NCBI GenBank assembly: GCA_049999725.1
Contig: JBNGIS010003075.1
Location: 1 to 23,051, forward strand
Length of the DNA stretch: 23,051 nucleotides
Reading direction: 5' to 3'
Source of the DNA: Haplomitrium mnioides
Taxonomy: Eukaryota > Marchantiophyta > Haplomitriopsida > Calobryales
The notes beneath the pieces were generated by a model. The model worked only from the letters and a program-made list of their open reading frames with translations, did not search any database and was not told where the DNA came from. Of the stretch, positions 1 to 8,880 are shown piece after piece (position 1 is the first letter of the stretch; each line of letters starts with the position of its first letter). The position numbers and the translations under genes are program-made.

Positions 1-62
1 TCCTTCAAGCTGTTTCTGACCTTTTGTCAGGAACTATGCTCCCACATGCTACAAAGCAGAAG

Positions 63-1337
63 GAAGCAATAGCTACCAAAGCCTTGCAATCTATTGTGAG
101 GATTTTGGACTAGTTTGATGGTCGCAACATCTCTAAATATATCAAGTTATATTCTCGAGAGATGGAGCTACACAAGGTACCAGAACAAGAAAGAATTGAG
201 TCTTTTGAGCTTGTTGTTGTATCGGAGATGCGACACCAAGTGAGACAAATCATTCAAGATCACAAATAGAGTTGGGATAATTTTGTAGTGCAATTGAAGG
301 AGTTTTGTTTGGAAGATGCCGATAGGGTCACCAAGAAGTCATTTCTTGAGTGGGTAGCCAAAAGCGACAAAGACTTAGTTGCGACAGAATTATTGCAACA
401 ATTTGCACAACTTTCAAGGATTCAAAGACTCTCTTTGGCAATTGATAAGGTAGAGCTCTTTTTACAGTCATCAATTAGGAGTTTGCAAGCAAAGCTGGAG
501 GTGTTATTTGAAGATAGAACAGAGGAAAATGGGCTGACCTTAGATTGGAAGAAGGTATGTGAAGCGGTTAGCGTATTAACAAAAAGGGAGCTAAGAAGAG
601 GCAAGGTAGTGGCTCGACCTGAAAATAGACCGCTGCTACGCATTGTACCATGGAAACAACCATCCATCAATCCAACTAGCGCATCATCGAATGGAGCGAT
701 TCCAAAGCCTTTGATAGTTCAACAAAAGGATTCGATAGAGGAACTAGTCAAGGGGATAAAGGATATGAAAATTTAGGTTGCCAAATTGGAAGAAGCAAAG
801 GGTATGACAGAAAATTGGTTAACAACAAGACCAGGGTTTGTGCAGCAGTGTATTTGGTGTGATAGCACTGATCATTCAAGAAAAAAGTGCGATAACTTTG
901 CCATGAAGCTAAGTATAGGAGTATTGTGTTGGAAAGAAGGAAAAAATTCTCTCAAAGAGAGTAATGAGATCCTATGGACCAATTTTTAGAAAGGAGGATG
1001 AAAAAGTCATTGGAAGAGTTAATGGCTAAAAATACAACAACAACAATAGAAGCATCATCATATGCAGTCAGGGTAGATGCTGGTTTTAGCCTACATGAGC
1101 AAACAAGAGCTATCTAGAGTAGAGCTATAGACACTATGGTGAATGGGTAGACTTCAAGAGAGGAAAATTTTGAGAACGGCGGTAGTAATACAAAATGCTA
1201 CAGGTTGGGAGGATCCAGTGGACACTATATCCATCCATGCATATATTGCACGAAGCTAGCATGAGGAATTGATTGAAGAGAAAAGAAAGAGAGATGAAGT
1301 TGGTTCCTCTAAGGAAAGATCTAAAAGACAACTACGA
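63..1337 (+). pseudogene. gag: gag remnant of element 1 (capsid plus CCHC zinc knuckle)
   Basis: This is the structural polyprotein that would form the particle and bind RNA. One frame reads from 63 with stops at 111, 267, 774 and 987. Recognisable retrotransposon-gag stretches include a segment rich in Glu, Leu and Arg at 288-700. A zinc knuckle at 849-890 has perfect CX2CX4HX4C spacing (CIWCDSTDHSRKKC), which fixes the assignment. After 989 the frame shifts by about two bases and the linker continues, Lys/Glu-rich, towards the protease. There is no usable start codon in the window: in-frame coding extends upstream of every candidate, so the true start lies before base 1. Non-functional. Confidence 0.8.
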
Positions 1338-1340
1338 TGA

Positions 1341-2222
1341 GATAAAACACAACCATCACAATCGACTCATGAAGAGGTTATAGAGGAGGTTGTAATCAAG
1401 AAAGTGAGAGGCAAGACCAAGGAAAAGGAGAGGCAACTAGCCAACAAGATGCAATCAGATATAGAAGCATCCATAGATCTCAAGGGGGTTCGAGAAGAGA
1501 AGGTGTTAAATGCCAAGGTGGAATTCACATTACGAGAGATTCTTGGCATTGCCAAGAAAGAGTTTCATGATGTGATCATTGATGCCATAAAAAAGAAAGG
1601 GCATCTTATTACAGAAGTTGCAGTGTCACATGCAATGGATACAAAAGTGACGAAACACGAGGAAGAAACATTGGTAAACTGTTGCTCAAATTTCATAATC
1701 GACAAAAATTTGGATGAAAAGGCTGCTAGCCATTATTCAATTGATCATTGGGATAGAGCAACTACAAAGACCATGATCAAGATAAGTGACCTTTTTGATC
1801 TTGTTATGGCACTTATTGACCATGGTTCAAAAGTTAACATCATGTCAAAAGAGATCTACAATCATGAGGAGTGGTCGATCGACGTAGAGCATGGTTGGAT
1901 GATCCAAAGTGCTAGTAATTCAAAGAGAAAATTATATAGAGCTTGTCCAGATGTGATAGTGAAGATTGGGGGTGTGATTGTTGCTCATAATCTATTTGTG
2001 CAAGAGGAGACTTCTTACCCAATCATTTTGGGGCAACCATTTATCATAGGTGTCTGAATGGATACAAAGGTTTTAGATGATGGCTCATCATATGCAAGAA
2101 TAAGGAGTAAGGATGGGAAGAGGACAGTTCAGTTCATAACAGTCCCAGCCGACCATGAAAGAAATAGGAACACCTTGAGAAATTATGCACTACCAAACAT
2201 ATGAGAGGAATTTACTGATTTT
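1341..2222 (+). pseudogene. pro: Aspartic protease remnant of element 1
   Basis: The protease would cleave the gag-pol polyprotein. The active-site loop is at about 1806-1844, reading ALIDHGSKVNIMS. The family pattern is D-[ST]-G-[SA], so the residue after the catalytic Asp is His here. The downstream flap/substrate region ends in a typical PIILGQPFI block near 2019-2046, as in retropepsins of Ty3/gypsy elements. A Lys/Glu-rich linker precedes it from a TGA at 1338. The frame is open from 1341 to a TGA at 2055, and similar sequence continues for about 160 bp beyond. The His substitution alone could impair catalysis. Degenerate. Confidence 0.75.
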
Positions 2223-2971
2223 TAATTCGTACCACTATAGAGCAGGATTATGGTGGTATAGGAGAAATGGAAGGCCTGCAAAATTACGAAGATTCAGTTT
2301 GCAAGAAGTTTGTACAAGTTTCAGATGATGCAATGGTGGTACATATTTGGATTGAAGGTTTGTCGAGAGAAGATCGAAGGATTGTGAGAAAAACCAAAAA
2401 AATAGCTAAAAAGAGTGGGTGTTTTAAGTGAGGTAGAGACTATTGATGGTGTGTATCTAGAACTAGAGTTGCAAGATATTTCAAAGGAAGCATTGGAAAC
2501 AATTGGCAAGCTCAAACAAGGAACTCAAGATCAGATAGTACAGCTACATTCTCGCAAGGTCTATTCAGATATTGCAGATTTTCATAAACATGAAGCTCAA
2601 AGTGGAGACCAAGTATAAAACAGTAGAAAAGAAGGTACAACATGTGGCATTACCTTTACCATTGGATTCCAAGTTACAAGAGTTACAAGCTTATATAGAG
2701 AAATGCTTGAGAGAGGTAGGGCAGATTGGTCACAAATTTATAGATGCTACACTCCAAGAGCTGAAAGTAGGATCAAATGATTTTCTGTTGCCAACAAAAG
2801 AGCTGGAATTCAAGGAAATGTTGAAAAAACATGGGAAAGCATTTACATTTACAACAATTGAAATTGGGTGTGTTGATTCATAGGTAGTAGCACCAATGGT
2901 GATATTTACTATTCCACATACGCTATGGGATTTATGACCTATTCCAGTCCCTAGAATGCATTTTCCCTAGC
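2223..2971 (+). pseudogene. Protease-RT connector of element 1
   Basis: This is the degraded stretch between protease and RT. Two overlapping open segments in different frames (about 2415-2618 and 2572-2883) carry acidic, amphipathic sequence. They lead into the conserved pre-RT block: an acidic stretch with LKKHGKAF near 2820-2840, then a broken run with proline-rich IPVPRMHFP at about 2940-2968. A frame change near 2600 and stops at 2881 and about 2935 interrupt it. I see no separate domain. It is best read as the polyprotein linker and the start of the RT fingers. Confidence 0.55.
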
Positions 2972-3841
2972 TTATGGACTTGTTAAAAGAGAAGTCACAA
3001 ATGAGGATTCTTGAACCATCTTTTGTGGCCTACTCGAATCGTTGGTTTACAGTTCCAAAGAAGAATAGAGGATTGAGATTTATTCAAGATATTGAACATG
3101 TTAGCCAAGCTACAACAAAAAATACAGGGGTGGGACCTATAGTTGATGAATTTGCTGAAGCTTTTGCAAGTAGAGCTATTTATTCCATTGGTGATCTCTA
3201 TTCAGGGTATGATCAATTCCAACTTGCTATGGGGAGCAGGGTGTATCACCACTATGAGAACTCCAATAAGGTTGGTAAGGATGTGCACTTTGCGGTACAG
3301 AGCAACAAATTCAGTTGCTCAGATGGTGAGTAGGATGAATAAAGTATTGCAGGAGTTTATTCCAGAGAAGACCATGCATTTCTTGAATGATCTTCCAATC
3401 AAAGGTTGCATGGAAGATGGTAAAATTGAGTCTTTAAATTAGAGGGGGTGTAGGAGATTTGTTGCTGACCATATTTCAAATTGTGACCAGATCTTGTCAA
3501 GGTTGGAAGAAGTACACTTAACCCTTTCAGGAGCTAAATCACTATTTGGAGTACATGAAGTGGTCATTGTAGAACATTTTTGTGAATGATATGGACGAAA
3601 ACCTGATCATACTAAAGTGAATGCAATTCAAAGGATGAAGAGCACATTGACTTCGACAACTGAGGTGCGCACATTCTTAGGAGTGTGTGTCTTTTATCAT
3701 ATATGGATTCCTCATTTTGCACATATAGCACATCCTCTTTATTCATTATTAAGAAAAGGAAAGAAGTTCAGATAGGAAGAAGAGCAACGAGTAGTAGTGC
3801 GACAATTGAAGGAAATCTTGTCTTCACCACATGTTCTTTGA
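2972..3841 (+). pseudogene. pol (RT): Reverse transcriptase remnant of element 1
   Basis: This is the RNA-directed DNA polymerase core. The fingers carry SNRWFTVPKKNRGLRFIQD (about 3037-3093). The palm motif with the first catalytic Asp is SIGDLYSGYDQF (3183-3218, Asp at 3192). A one-base frame change around 3240 moves the reading into the frame that continues through the rest of pol. The second catalytic motif, normally [FY]xDD, reads F-L-N-D at 3380-3391, so the first of the two Asp residues has become Asn. The thumb and connection to RNase H follow (3443-3841) with stops near 3440, 3585 and 3774, including TEVRTFLGVCVFYHIW. The sequence after the FxDD box (PIKGC) is unlike the minus-strand element. 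Catalytically dead. Confidence 0.85.
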
Positions 3842-4246
3842 TGAATTTCATATGAAGGAGGTAAGCCAATAGTGCTCATTGTGGATACAAGTCCTATAGC
3901 CATTGGATGGGCTTTTGGGCAGGATGATGAAGAAGGACAATGGTATGCAGTGAGATTTGGAGCAAAAGTGTTGAGTGAGAGGCAAAGAACTTATACTCAA
4001 GTCAAAAAAGAGCTATGGGAAGCGGTGACCGCAATGAAAGCTAAGAGAGAGTATTTGATTGGAGCACCAGTCATAGTGGAAACTGATTGCCTACCACTTC
4101 TTGGGATGATCACCAACTGCACCACTCCAGATATTGCTATGTTGCGGTGGATTGCGTATATCAAATCTCTAAATCCAGCATTCAAGCATATTGCTAGAAA
4201 AAAAAATTGAATTGCAAATATGTTGTATAGAGCTTGATTTAAAGAG
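3842..4246 (+). pseudogene. pol (RH): RNase H domain remnant of element 1
   Basis: RNase H degrades the RNA strand of the hybrid during reverse transcription. The segment starts with the first catalytic Asp in LIVDTSPIAIGW (about 3875-3910). It continues with the Glu in KKELWEAV (near 4005-4028) and the third acidic residue in VETDCLPLL (about 4076-4100). The fourth Asp block would follow at about 4211-4234, where the frame reads IANMLYRA: Asn stands where Asp is expected, and it is bracketed by stops at 4208 and 4235. Same frame as the preceding RT and the following integrase. Non-functional, but the fold is easy to recognise. Confidence 0.8.
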
Positions 4247-5664
4247 GAAGATATGATCAAAGACAAAAAGAAGATCAGTATTTCAGTTTATTCTCAAGCT
4301 CAAAAATGTATAAGTGTTTATCAACTTCACTTCAAGGAGGATTTGTATGATGGTGAATGGCTAGAAATTGGGTATTATCTCAACACTTTAACCAAAAAGT
4401 TGGAGTGGAGTACTACTTAGTTTTAGCAAATCAGAACGAAGACTTATCAATACTTATTGCAAGATGGTTATCTTTGGAAGAGGGCTAAACATGGGAGTGA
4501 AATGCGTCAATGGATTGTGATACAATTCAATGAATGAAACCTACTATTGAATGAGTTTCATGAAAGCTTATGGGCTGAAAATCGAGGTATCTTTGCCACT
4601 CATGCCAAGCTTAAGGAGAGGTATTGGTGGAAAGGTATGTACAATGATGTGGTTTCTTTTGTGGAGGCTTGTCCAACATATCAAATATATTCAGAAATCC
4701 GTCATATAAATGGTTTGCATCCTACTTATCCGCTTGCTTTGCATTATAAATGGGTTGTGGATTCAGTCACCATACCTATAGGAGTCTAGCAAAGACGCTA
4801 CTTAGTGTTAGCAAAGGAGGATTTATCAAATCAAGTCGAAGGTAGGGCCTTGCAAGTGAAAACAACAAAGGCAATTTGCATATTTCTGCTTGAGGATGCC
4901 ATTTATAGCTATGGGTGCATGGGAAAGATTACAGTAGATAGAGGAGAGTTAGATGCTCAAGAAGCCAGAGAATTCTTTGCTCAATGTGGGGTCAAATTGG
5001 CCCTTACTACAGCTTACAACCTTGAAGGGAATGTGAAGAGTGAATGAGAGCATCCACCCATTATTAAATCTCTTGTGAAGGCTTGCAAGGGGAAAGCATC
5101 TGAGTGGCCAAGGCTTCTTCTATTTTCTCTATGGGTTGATAGAACAACTCATAGTACAGTCACTGGTTACATGCCTGCTGAATTAATCCAAGGTCAAAAA
5201 TTGATTATGCCTGTTGATGATCATATTCCAACTTGGAGTGCCTTACCTTGGGAGGATCATATCTCACGAGAGAAGCTACTTGCACTACGGATCAGGCAGT
5301 TGGAAAGAAGACCTAAGGATATTGAGCTAGCAATGGAAAGATTGAAGAAAGCTCGCTTGAAGAACAAAGAAAGGTTTGATCGCCAACATTGGTTGAGGCC
5401 TAAACATATTCATGAAGGAGATTGAGTGTTGGTGTATGACAATAGCTTGGACAATCAATATAGTACACTCAAAAATTTTCTAAGTGCTGGTTTGGACCAT
5501 ATGTGGTAGTGACATTTCAAGACAATGCTACTTATTCCCTAAGAGAATTGGATGGGACACATCTCAAGGTTCCAATTGCTAGTAAACGAGCTAAACTCTT
5601 CAAGAATAGAGATGGTGCTATGAATATTGATGGGCTGGTTTCTGAAGATGATCCTTATACATAG
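4247..5664 (+). pseudogene. pol (IN): Integrase remnant of element 1 (zinc-binding, DDE core, GPY/F end)
   Basis: The N-terminal zinc-binding domain is at about 4547-4690. It starts HESLWAENRG and ends CPTYQIYS, so one His and one Cys of the H2C2 set appear lost (Asn and Tyr in their places). The DDE core has Asp in KWVVD (4760-4762), Asp in TVDRGELD (4937-4939) and Glu at 5042-5044, the codon just before a TGA at 5045. In-frame stops fall at 4787, about 4802, 5045 and 5423. The C-terminal part has a shift near 5480 and then a GPY/F module (WFGPYVVV, about 5490-5515), ending at TAG 5662-5664. No chromodomain follows. All three catalytic acids survive but stops separate them. Confidence 0.85.
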
Positions 5665-5901
5665 TAGACATCAAGTTCATCCATTCATTTAGGTAAAAGC
5701 CGACCACACCCTTTTTTGATTTTTGGTGCATACCGGACGATGCACAAGTTCAGATGGGGTGGATGTTGTGTTGTGGGTCGACTACTACTTGAAACCACGG
5801 AGCATGCAAGTGAAAATTCTAAAGCAAATACTGACATGGAGGATTTATCTGATGAGAAACCAGACCTGCCAAGGATATGTAGATTAGAGGGAGGATTTGG
5901 A
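5665..5901 (+). other. 3' UTR and polypurine tract of element 1
   Basis: This non-coding stretch follows the integrase stop. Short open frames here show no family features. At 5886-5895 lies AGAGGGAGGA, a ten-base purine tract six bases before a TG dinucleotide at 5902. That is the arrangement expected of a plus-strand primer tract next to a 3' LTR. The tract is short and purine runs are common, so this is supported mainly by position. Confidence 0.5.
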
Positions 5902-6853
5902 TGTCATTAGAGAAAATATGGGTTTTTTGGTTTTTCAGCAAAATCTGTACACAATAAACTGTGTTCTTATTAGGTGAGTATTGGAGCCAAGATTTCATAG
6001 GCATATTATTTATATTAAATTTCATTAGTAGCAATTTATATAAGTAAAATATCTATTGCAAACCAGGAGTCATAACCGGTCAAATGTAAGCTAGGACTCC
6101 ACAAAAAAGTCAAAACAAAGAGTAGATAAATAAAAGAAAATGAAAATATTGTTTCATAAGTAAAAACGCTTATTTTACAAGCTTTCCAACAAGATGTAAT
6201 ACATGAGATTTGGACTAGTATCAAGGATTTTAGAGGGAATTCTTCTAGAAAGCACTAAAACGGAGAATAGTTAAGAGAGGCTACTTTAATCTTTGATTTG
6301 CTCTTTAATAGGATCTCGAAATATTAAAGTAGCTTTTGTATTTAGGGAAAAATAAAAGGGAATAGCTTAATTGGTCATATGCTTGGTCAAGTAAAGCTTC
6401 AAATAAGAAGCTTCTTCTTGAAAAAGTAAGAAAAAGTAAAAAGTTACTTTAGAACTACTTTTGAGAAAAGCTCCAAATGAGAAGCTTCTTGAGAAAAAGG
6501 CAAGGATGCTTTAGTAGATATTCTAAAAGATACTTTTGAATTTAAAATTGAAAGGCTAGCTTTTACCTAGGGTAAAAGTATCTCTAGGTTTTACTAGTAG
6601 TAATTAGCTAAACTAGTATATAAAGAGAGAGAAGAGAGAGAAAAAGGCTTAGAGTGGCTTGAGCTTAGCATTTATTTTGACACTTGGGGAGTTCATTCTT
6701 GGAGAGACCATTGGTGAGGCGCTTGGAGAAGCTCTTGGAGGACAAGCACTTGAGGAGGGGTTTCCAAAAGAGTGAAGAGTTTTGAATATCAAGTGGAGAC
6801 GTGACGGGAAAGTGGGTACGAATTTCAGAAATTGTGAGAAGAATCGACTTCCA
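5902..6853 (+). repeat. Probable 3' LTR of element 1
   Basis: The block of about 952 bp begins TGTCATTAG just after a purine tract and ends ...CTTCCA, giving TG...CA termini. It has no coding potential. It contains a promoter-like TATATAAAG at 6617-6625, as expected at a U3/R junction. An 11-bp perfect inverted repeat (GCTACTTTAAT at 6280-6290, its complement at 6323-6333) and two diverged copies of a ~35-bp AAGAAGCTTCTT-type segment (about 6398-6432 and 6469-6503) lie in U3. The right end was placed by comparing the flanking integrase with the second copy near 17100. The 5' LTR is outside the window, so the boundaries are not proven. Confidence 0.6.
6617..6625 (+). promoter_or_regulatory. 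TATA-like box in the element 1 LTR
   Basis: TATATAAAG is followed by a GA-rich run (about 6625-6645). It lies about 715 bp into the presumed LTR, a plausible U3/R position. Pol II promoter assignment is by motif and position only. Confidence 0.45.
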
Positions 6854-7370
6854 TCATTCTGTTCTACAGACTTTTTGCTTTAGGTAAGCACTCTGATTTG
6901 CTGATCCTCATAGTTTGAACCTCCCACTCCATTGGTATCACCATCTGCATGCCATAAACCAGGTAGAAAGGTGTATGTTTGGTGGTCACTATCTCTACAG
7001 TCCTATACGCCCACAGAGTAGAATAGAGCTTCTCATCCCAGTCCCTTGCATGTGTTGTAGTGACATTGTTTAAAATTCTATATAGCAATCCATTTGTTTT
7101 CACTACATGCCCATTGCACTTGGGATCATAGATGTAATAGTACAAACATAAGGTTGTGCTATTTATACGAAAATAGAGAGGAGTGAAGGAAGTGGTAGTG
7201 AGTCACTTTTATGGTTAAGATTGGATTACTTGCCTTTGAAGTCACTTTTGGTGGAGAGTCACTTTTAGGTTACTTGCATTCGAAGTCACTTTTGGTAGAG
7301 AGTCACCTTTAGAGCTGAAATGAGAAGTGACTTGTAAGTGAAGAAAGAGGGATGACACCCTCTTCTCTTG

Positions 7371-7379
7371 CATAAATAG
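7371..7379 (+). promoter_or_regulatory. TATA-like box, first duplicated copy
   Basis: CATAAATAG lies just before a GGGCT-AGCCC hairpin. The matching position in the second copy (7599-7606, TATAAATA) is a better consensus. Motif-based only. Confidence 0.35.
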
Positions 7380-7598
7380 AAGGGCTTCTTAGCCCCACTC
7401 CTTATTCTGGAGTTCCTCTCAAATCACTTGGGTTCTTTGGTTGCTTGGCTTTTGCTTGCACTCTTGGTCTTAGCTTGGACCTTGAGTCACTTTTAGGTTA
7501 CTTGCATTCGAAGTCATTTTTGGTAGAGAGTCACCTTTAGGGCTGAAATGAGAAGTGACTTGTAAGTGAAGAAAGAGGGATGACATCCTCTTCTCTTG

Positions 7599-7606
7599 TA
7601 TAAATA
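7599..7606 (+). promoter_or_regulatory. TATA-like box, second duplicated copy
   Basis: TATAAATA lies exactly 228 bp after the first-copy box and is followed by the same short hairpin. It is the likelier functional core promoter of the inserted LTR-like element. Confidence 0.4.
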
Positions 7607-8165
7607 AAAGGGCTTCTTAGCCCCACTCCTCATTCTGGAGTTCCTCTCGAATCACTTGGGTTCTTTGGTTGCTTGGCTTTTGCTTGCACTCTTGGTCTTA
7701 GCTTGGGCCTTGAGTTGCTTTTGGTTGAAGAACTCTATTAGAGTTCACCATGAGTTCTTACTCATTTGGATTTGGTCTTTGACATTCTTTTATAGTAAGG
7801 AGAAGTCTTCCGGTGTTTTATCATATATCAATGAGCAAACAAATCACCCCATTCAAAAAGTGTATCCTATGGTCGTTGACAAGCTCAAGAGGGCATCCAA
7901 ATTGTGTAATAATATGATCAAAAAGGAACTTGACCACCACTGGTCCATCATCCTTTTTGGTCGCCACCACCTCTACCCACTTTGTGGCATAGTCTGTACA
8001 AACCAATATATATATATATCGATTTTTGTAATAGCATGTTGCTAGAGTAATAGGCCCCACAAAGTCTATTCCCCATTTCTTAAATGGGGCCAAAGGCAGA
8101 ATAGATACTAAGGGCCCGTTTGAGGAACTGGTGGGCTTACCATCCCGTTGACAAGGATCGCACTT

Positions 8166-8880
8166 CTAAATATAATTTGCTGCATCCTTGTGCATTGTGG
8201 GCCACCAGTATCCTGCAGCCAAAATCTTGGTCATATTTCTCATAGTATAGTGGCCGCCCGCTTGATCATCATGGAGTGCTGCAAGGACCTTCCTCACTTC
8301 TCGTTCCTCTAAACAACGCCGTAGAGTCAAATCTGGTCCTTGCTTATACAAGACTCCTTTGTAAATAGTGTAGGGGTCAGCTTTATGTTGGAACACCGCC
8401 CTCTCCTCCGGTTGCTGGGTAGGTGGTTGTCCAGTCTGCAAATAGGTCCAAATTTCAGCATACCATAAAGTAGGTGGACAGTCTCCTTCCACTGCAAACA
8501 GCTCCTCATATGGGAATTCATCCGACTGGTCCTCTTTAGCTAGGGACCTCGGTAACCTTGACAGAAAATCAGCATTCTGATGGGTATTACCAGGCCTCAC
8601 ATCGACTTCAAATTCAAATTCTTGGAGAAAGAGCATCCATCGTGCAATCCTCTCCGATAAATATGGTTTGTTGACCAGGTACTTCAATGCGTTGTGATCC
8701 ACATGAAAAAAAAATGAGTAGCCCAGCAAGTAGTGTCTAAACTTCCTCACCACATGGACCATACCCAATACCTCCCTTTCTGTCATCGAGTAATTCTTTT
8801 CAGCCAAACTGAGTTTCTGGCTGGCATAATAAATAGGCTAGTCTTTATTTGACTCTTTCTGGCTCAAAACACTGCCAATT
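8166..8880 (-). pseudogene. pol (RH): RNase H domain and integrase zinc-binding region of element 2
   Basis: The RNase H acidic residues are all present: Asp in LYVYVDVSSHAIGSVLSQ (8867-8920, overlapping the RT thumb segment), Glu in MTEREVLGM, Asp in FHVDHNALKYL and Asp in NADFLSRL. Downstream in the same frame comes the integrase zinc-binding region, HDDQAGGHYTMRN followed by GYWWPTMHKDA. The in-frame stop at 8166 sits two residues before the CDPCQ pair; the sister copy has Lys at that position. A further stop at 8838 separates this segment from the RT thumb. The 214-codon open stretch (8166-8807) is the longest intact piece of this pol. Confidence 0.88.

Larger units (their letters stand above)
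1..6853 (+). mobile_element. Element 1: decayed Ty3/gypsy LTR retrotransposon, 5' end outside window
   Basis: The domain order is gag with a CCHC knuckle, aspartic protease, reverse transcriptase, RNase H, integrase, then a probable 3' LTR. Integrase after RT/RNase H is the Ty3/gypsy order. The window opens inside gag, so the 5' LTR, PBS and gag start are missing. From about 3143 to 5425 pol stays in one frame and is broken only by stop codons; the other breaks are scattered stops and a few frameshifts. No chromodomain is visible after the integrase. Its motifs differ strongly from the minus-strand Tat-like element, so it is a separate lineage. The right edge is set by alignment of the two integrase copies of the other family: homology to integrase resumes at about 6854. 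Confidence 0.85.
7256..7711 (+). repeat. 228-bp tandem duplication (two copies)
   Basis: Copy 1 spans 7256-7483 and copy 2 spans 7484-7711, differing at roughly ten positions by eye. Both begin GAGTCACTTTTAGG and end ...CTTAGCTTGG[AG]CCTT. A third partial start (GAGTTGCTTTTGGTT) follows at 7712. Each copy contains a TATA-like box (CATAAATAG at 7371, TATAAATA at 7599) followed by the small hairpin GGGCTTCTTAGCCC, so the duplication doubles the putative core promoter. Confidence 0.9.
7131..7796 (+). mobile_element. LTR-like insertion inside the element 2 integrase
   Basis: The sister integrase at 17.3 kb reads straight through here, while this copy has about 666 extra bases, so it is an insertion. 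It starts GATGTAATAGTAC, with TG at 7133. Possible flanking repeats are ATAGA (7128-7132) and ATAGT (7792-7796), four of five bases alike. There is no coding content. It carries two TATA-like boxes and a 228-bp direct duplication, so it looks like a solo LTR or small non-autonomous element on the plus strand. A canonical CA end is not obvious (GACA at 7781-7784 is the nearest), and no terminal inverted repeats are seen, so its class is uncertain. Confidence 0.65.
6854..8165 (-). pseudogene. pol (IN): Integrase of element 2, interrupted by an insertion and 3'-truncated
   Basis: The coding parts are 8165-7797 and 7130-6854; the DNA between them is a later insertion. The core has Asp in WGIDFVGPI (about 8049-8075) and Asp in LVNDHRIHF near 7860, where the family residue after Asp is usually Arg. 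The third catalytic position, Glu in the sister copy at 17.3 kb (GHTEKTNG), is Val here (GHVVKTNG, codon at plus 7101-7103). A small deletion near 7825 relative to the sister copy shifts the frame. The reading ends after MRISKSECLPKAKSL, where the sister continues about 90 residues further. Triply disabled. Confidence 0.85.

Noticed and set aside
422-670. Minus-strand frame opposite gag of element 1
   Set aside because: Antisense shadow of the gag frame, with no domain or start support.
7656-8045. 129-codon plus-strand open frame with a hydrophobic start
   Set aside because: It straddles the inserted LTR-like sequence and the antisense of integrase; the membrane-like start comes from T/G-rich LTR sequence. 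No independent support.
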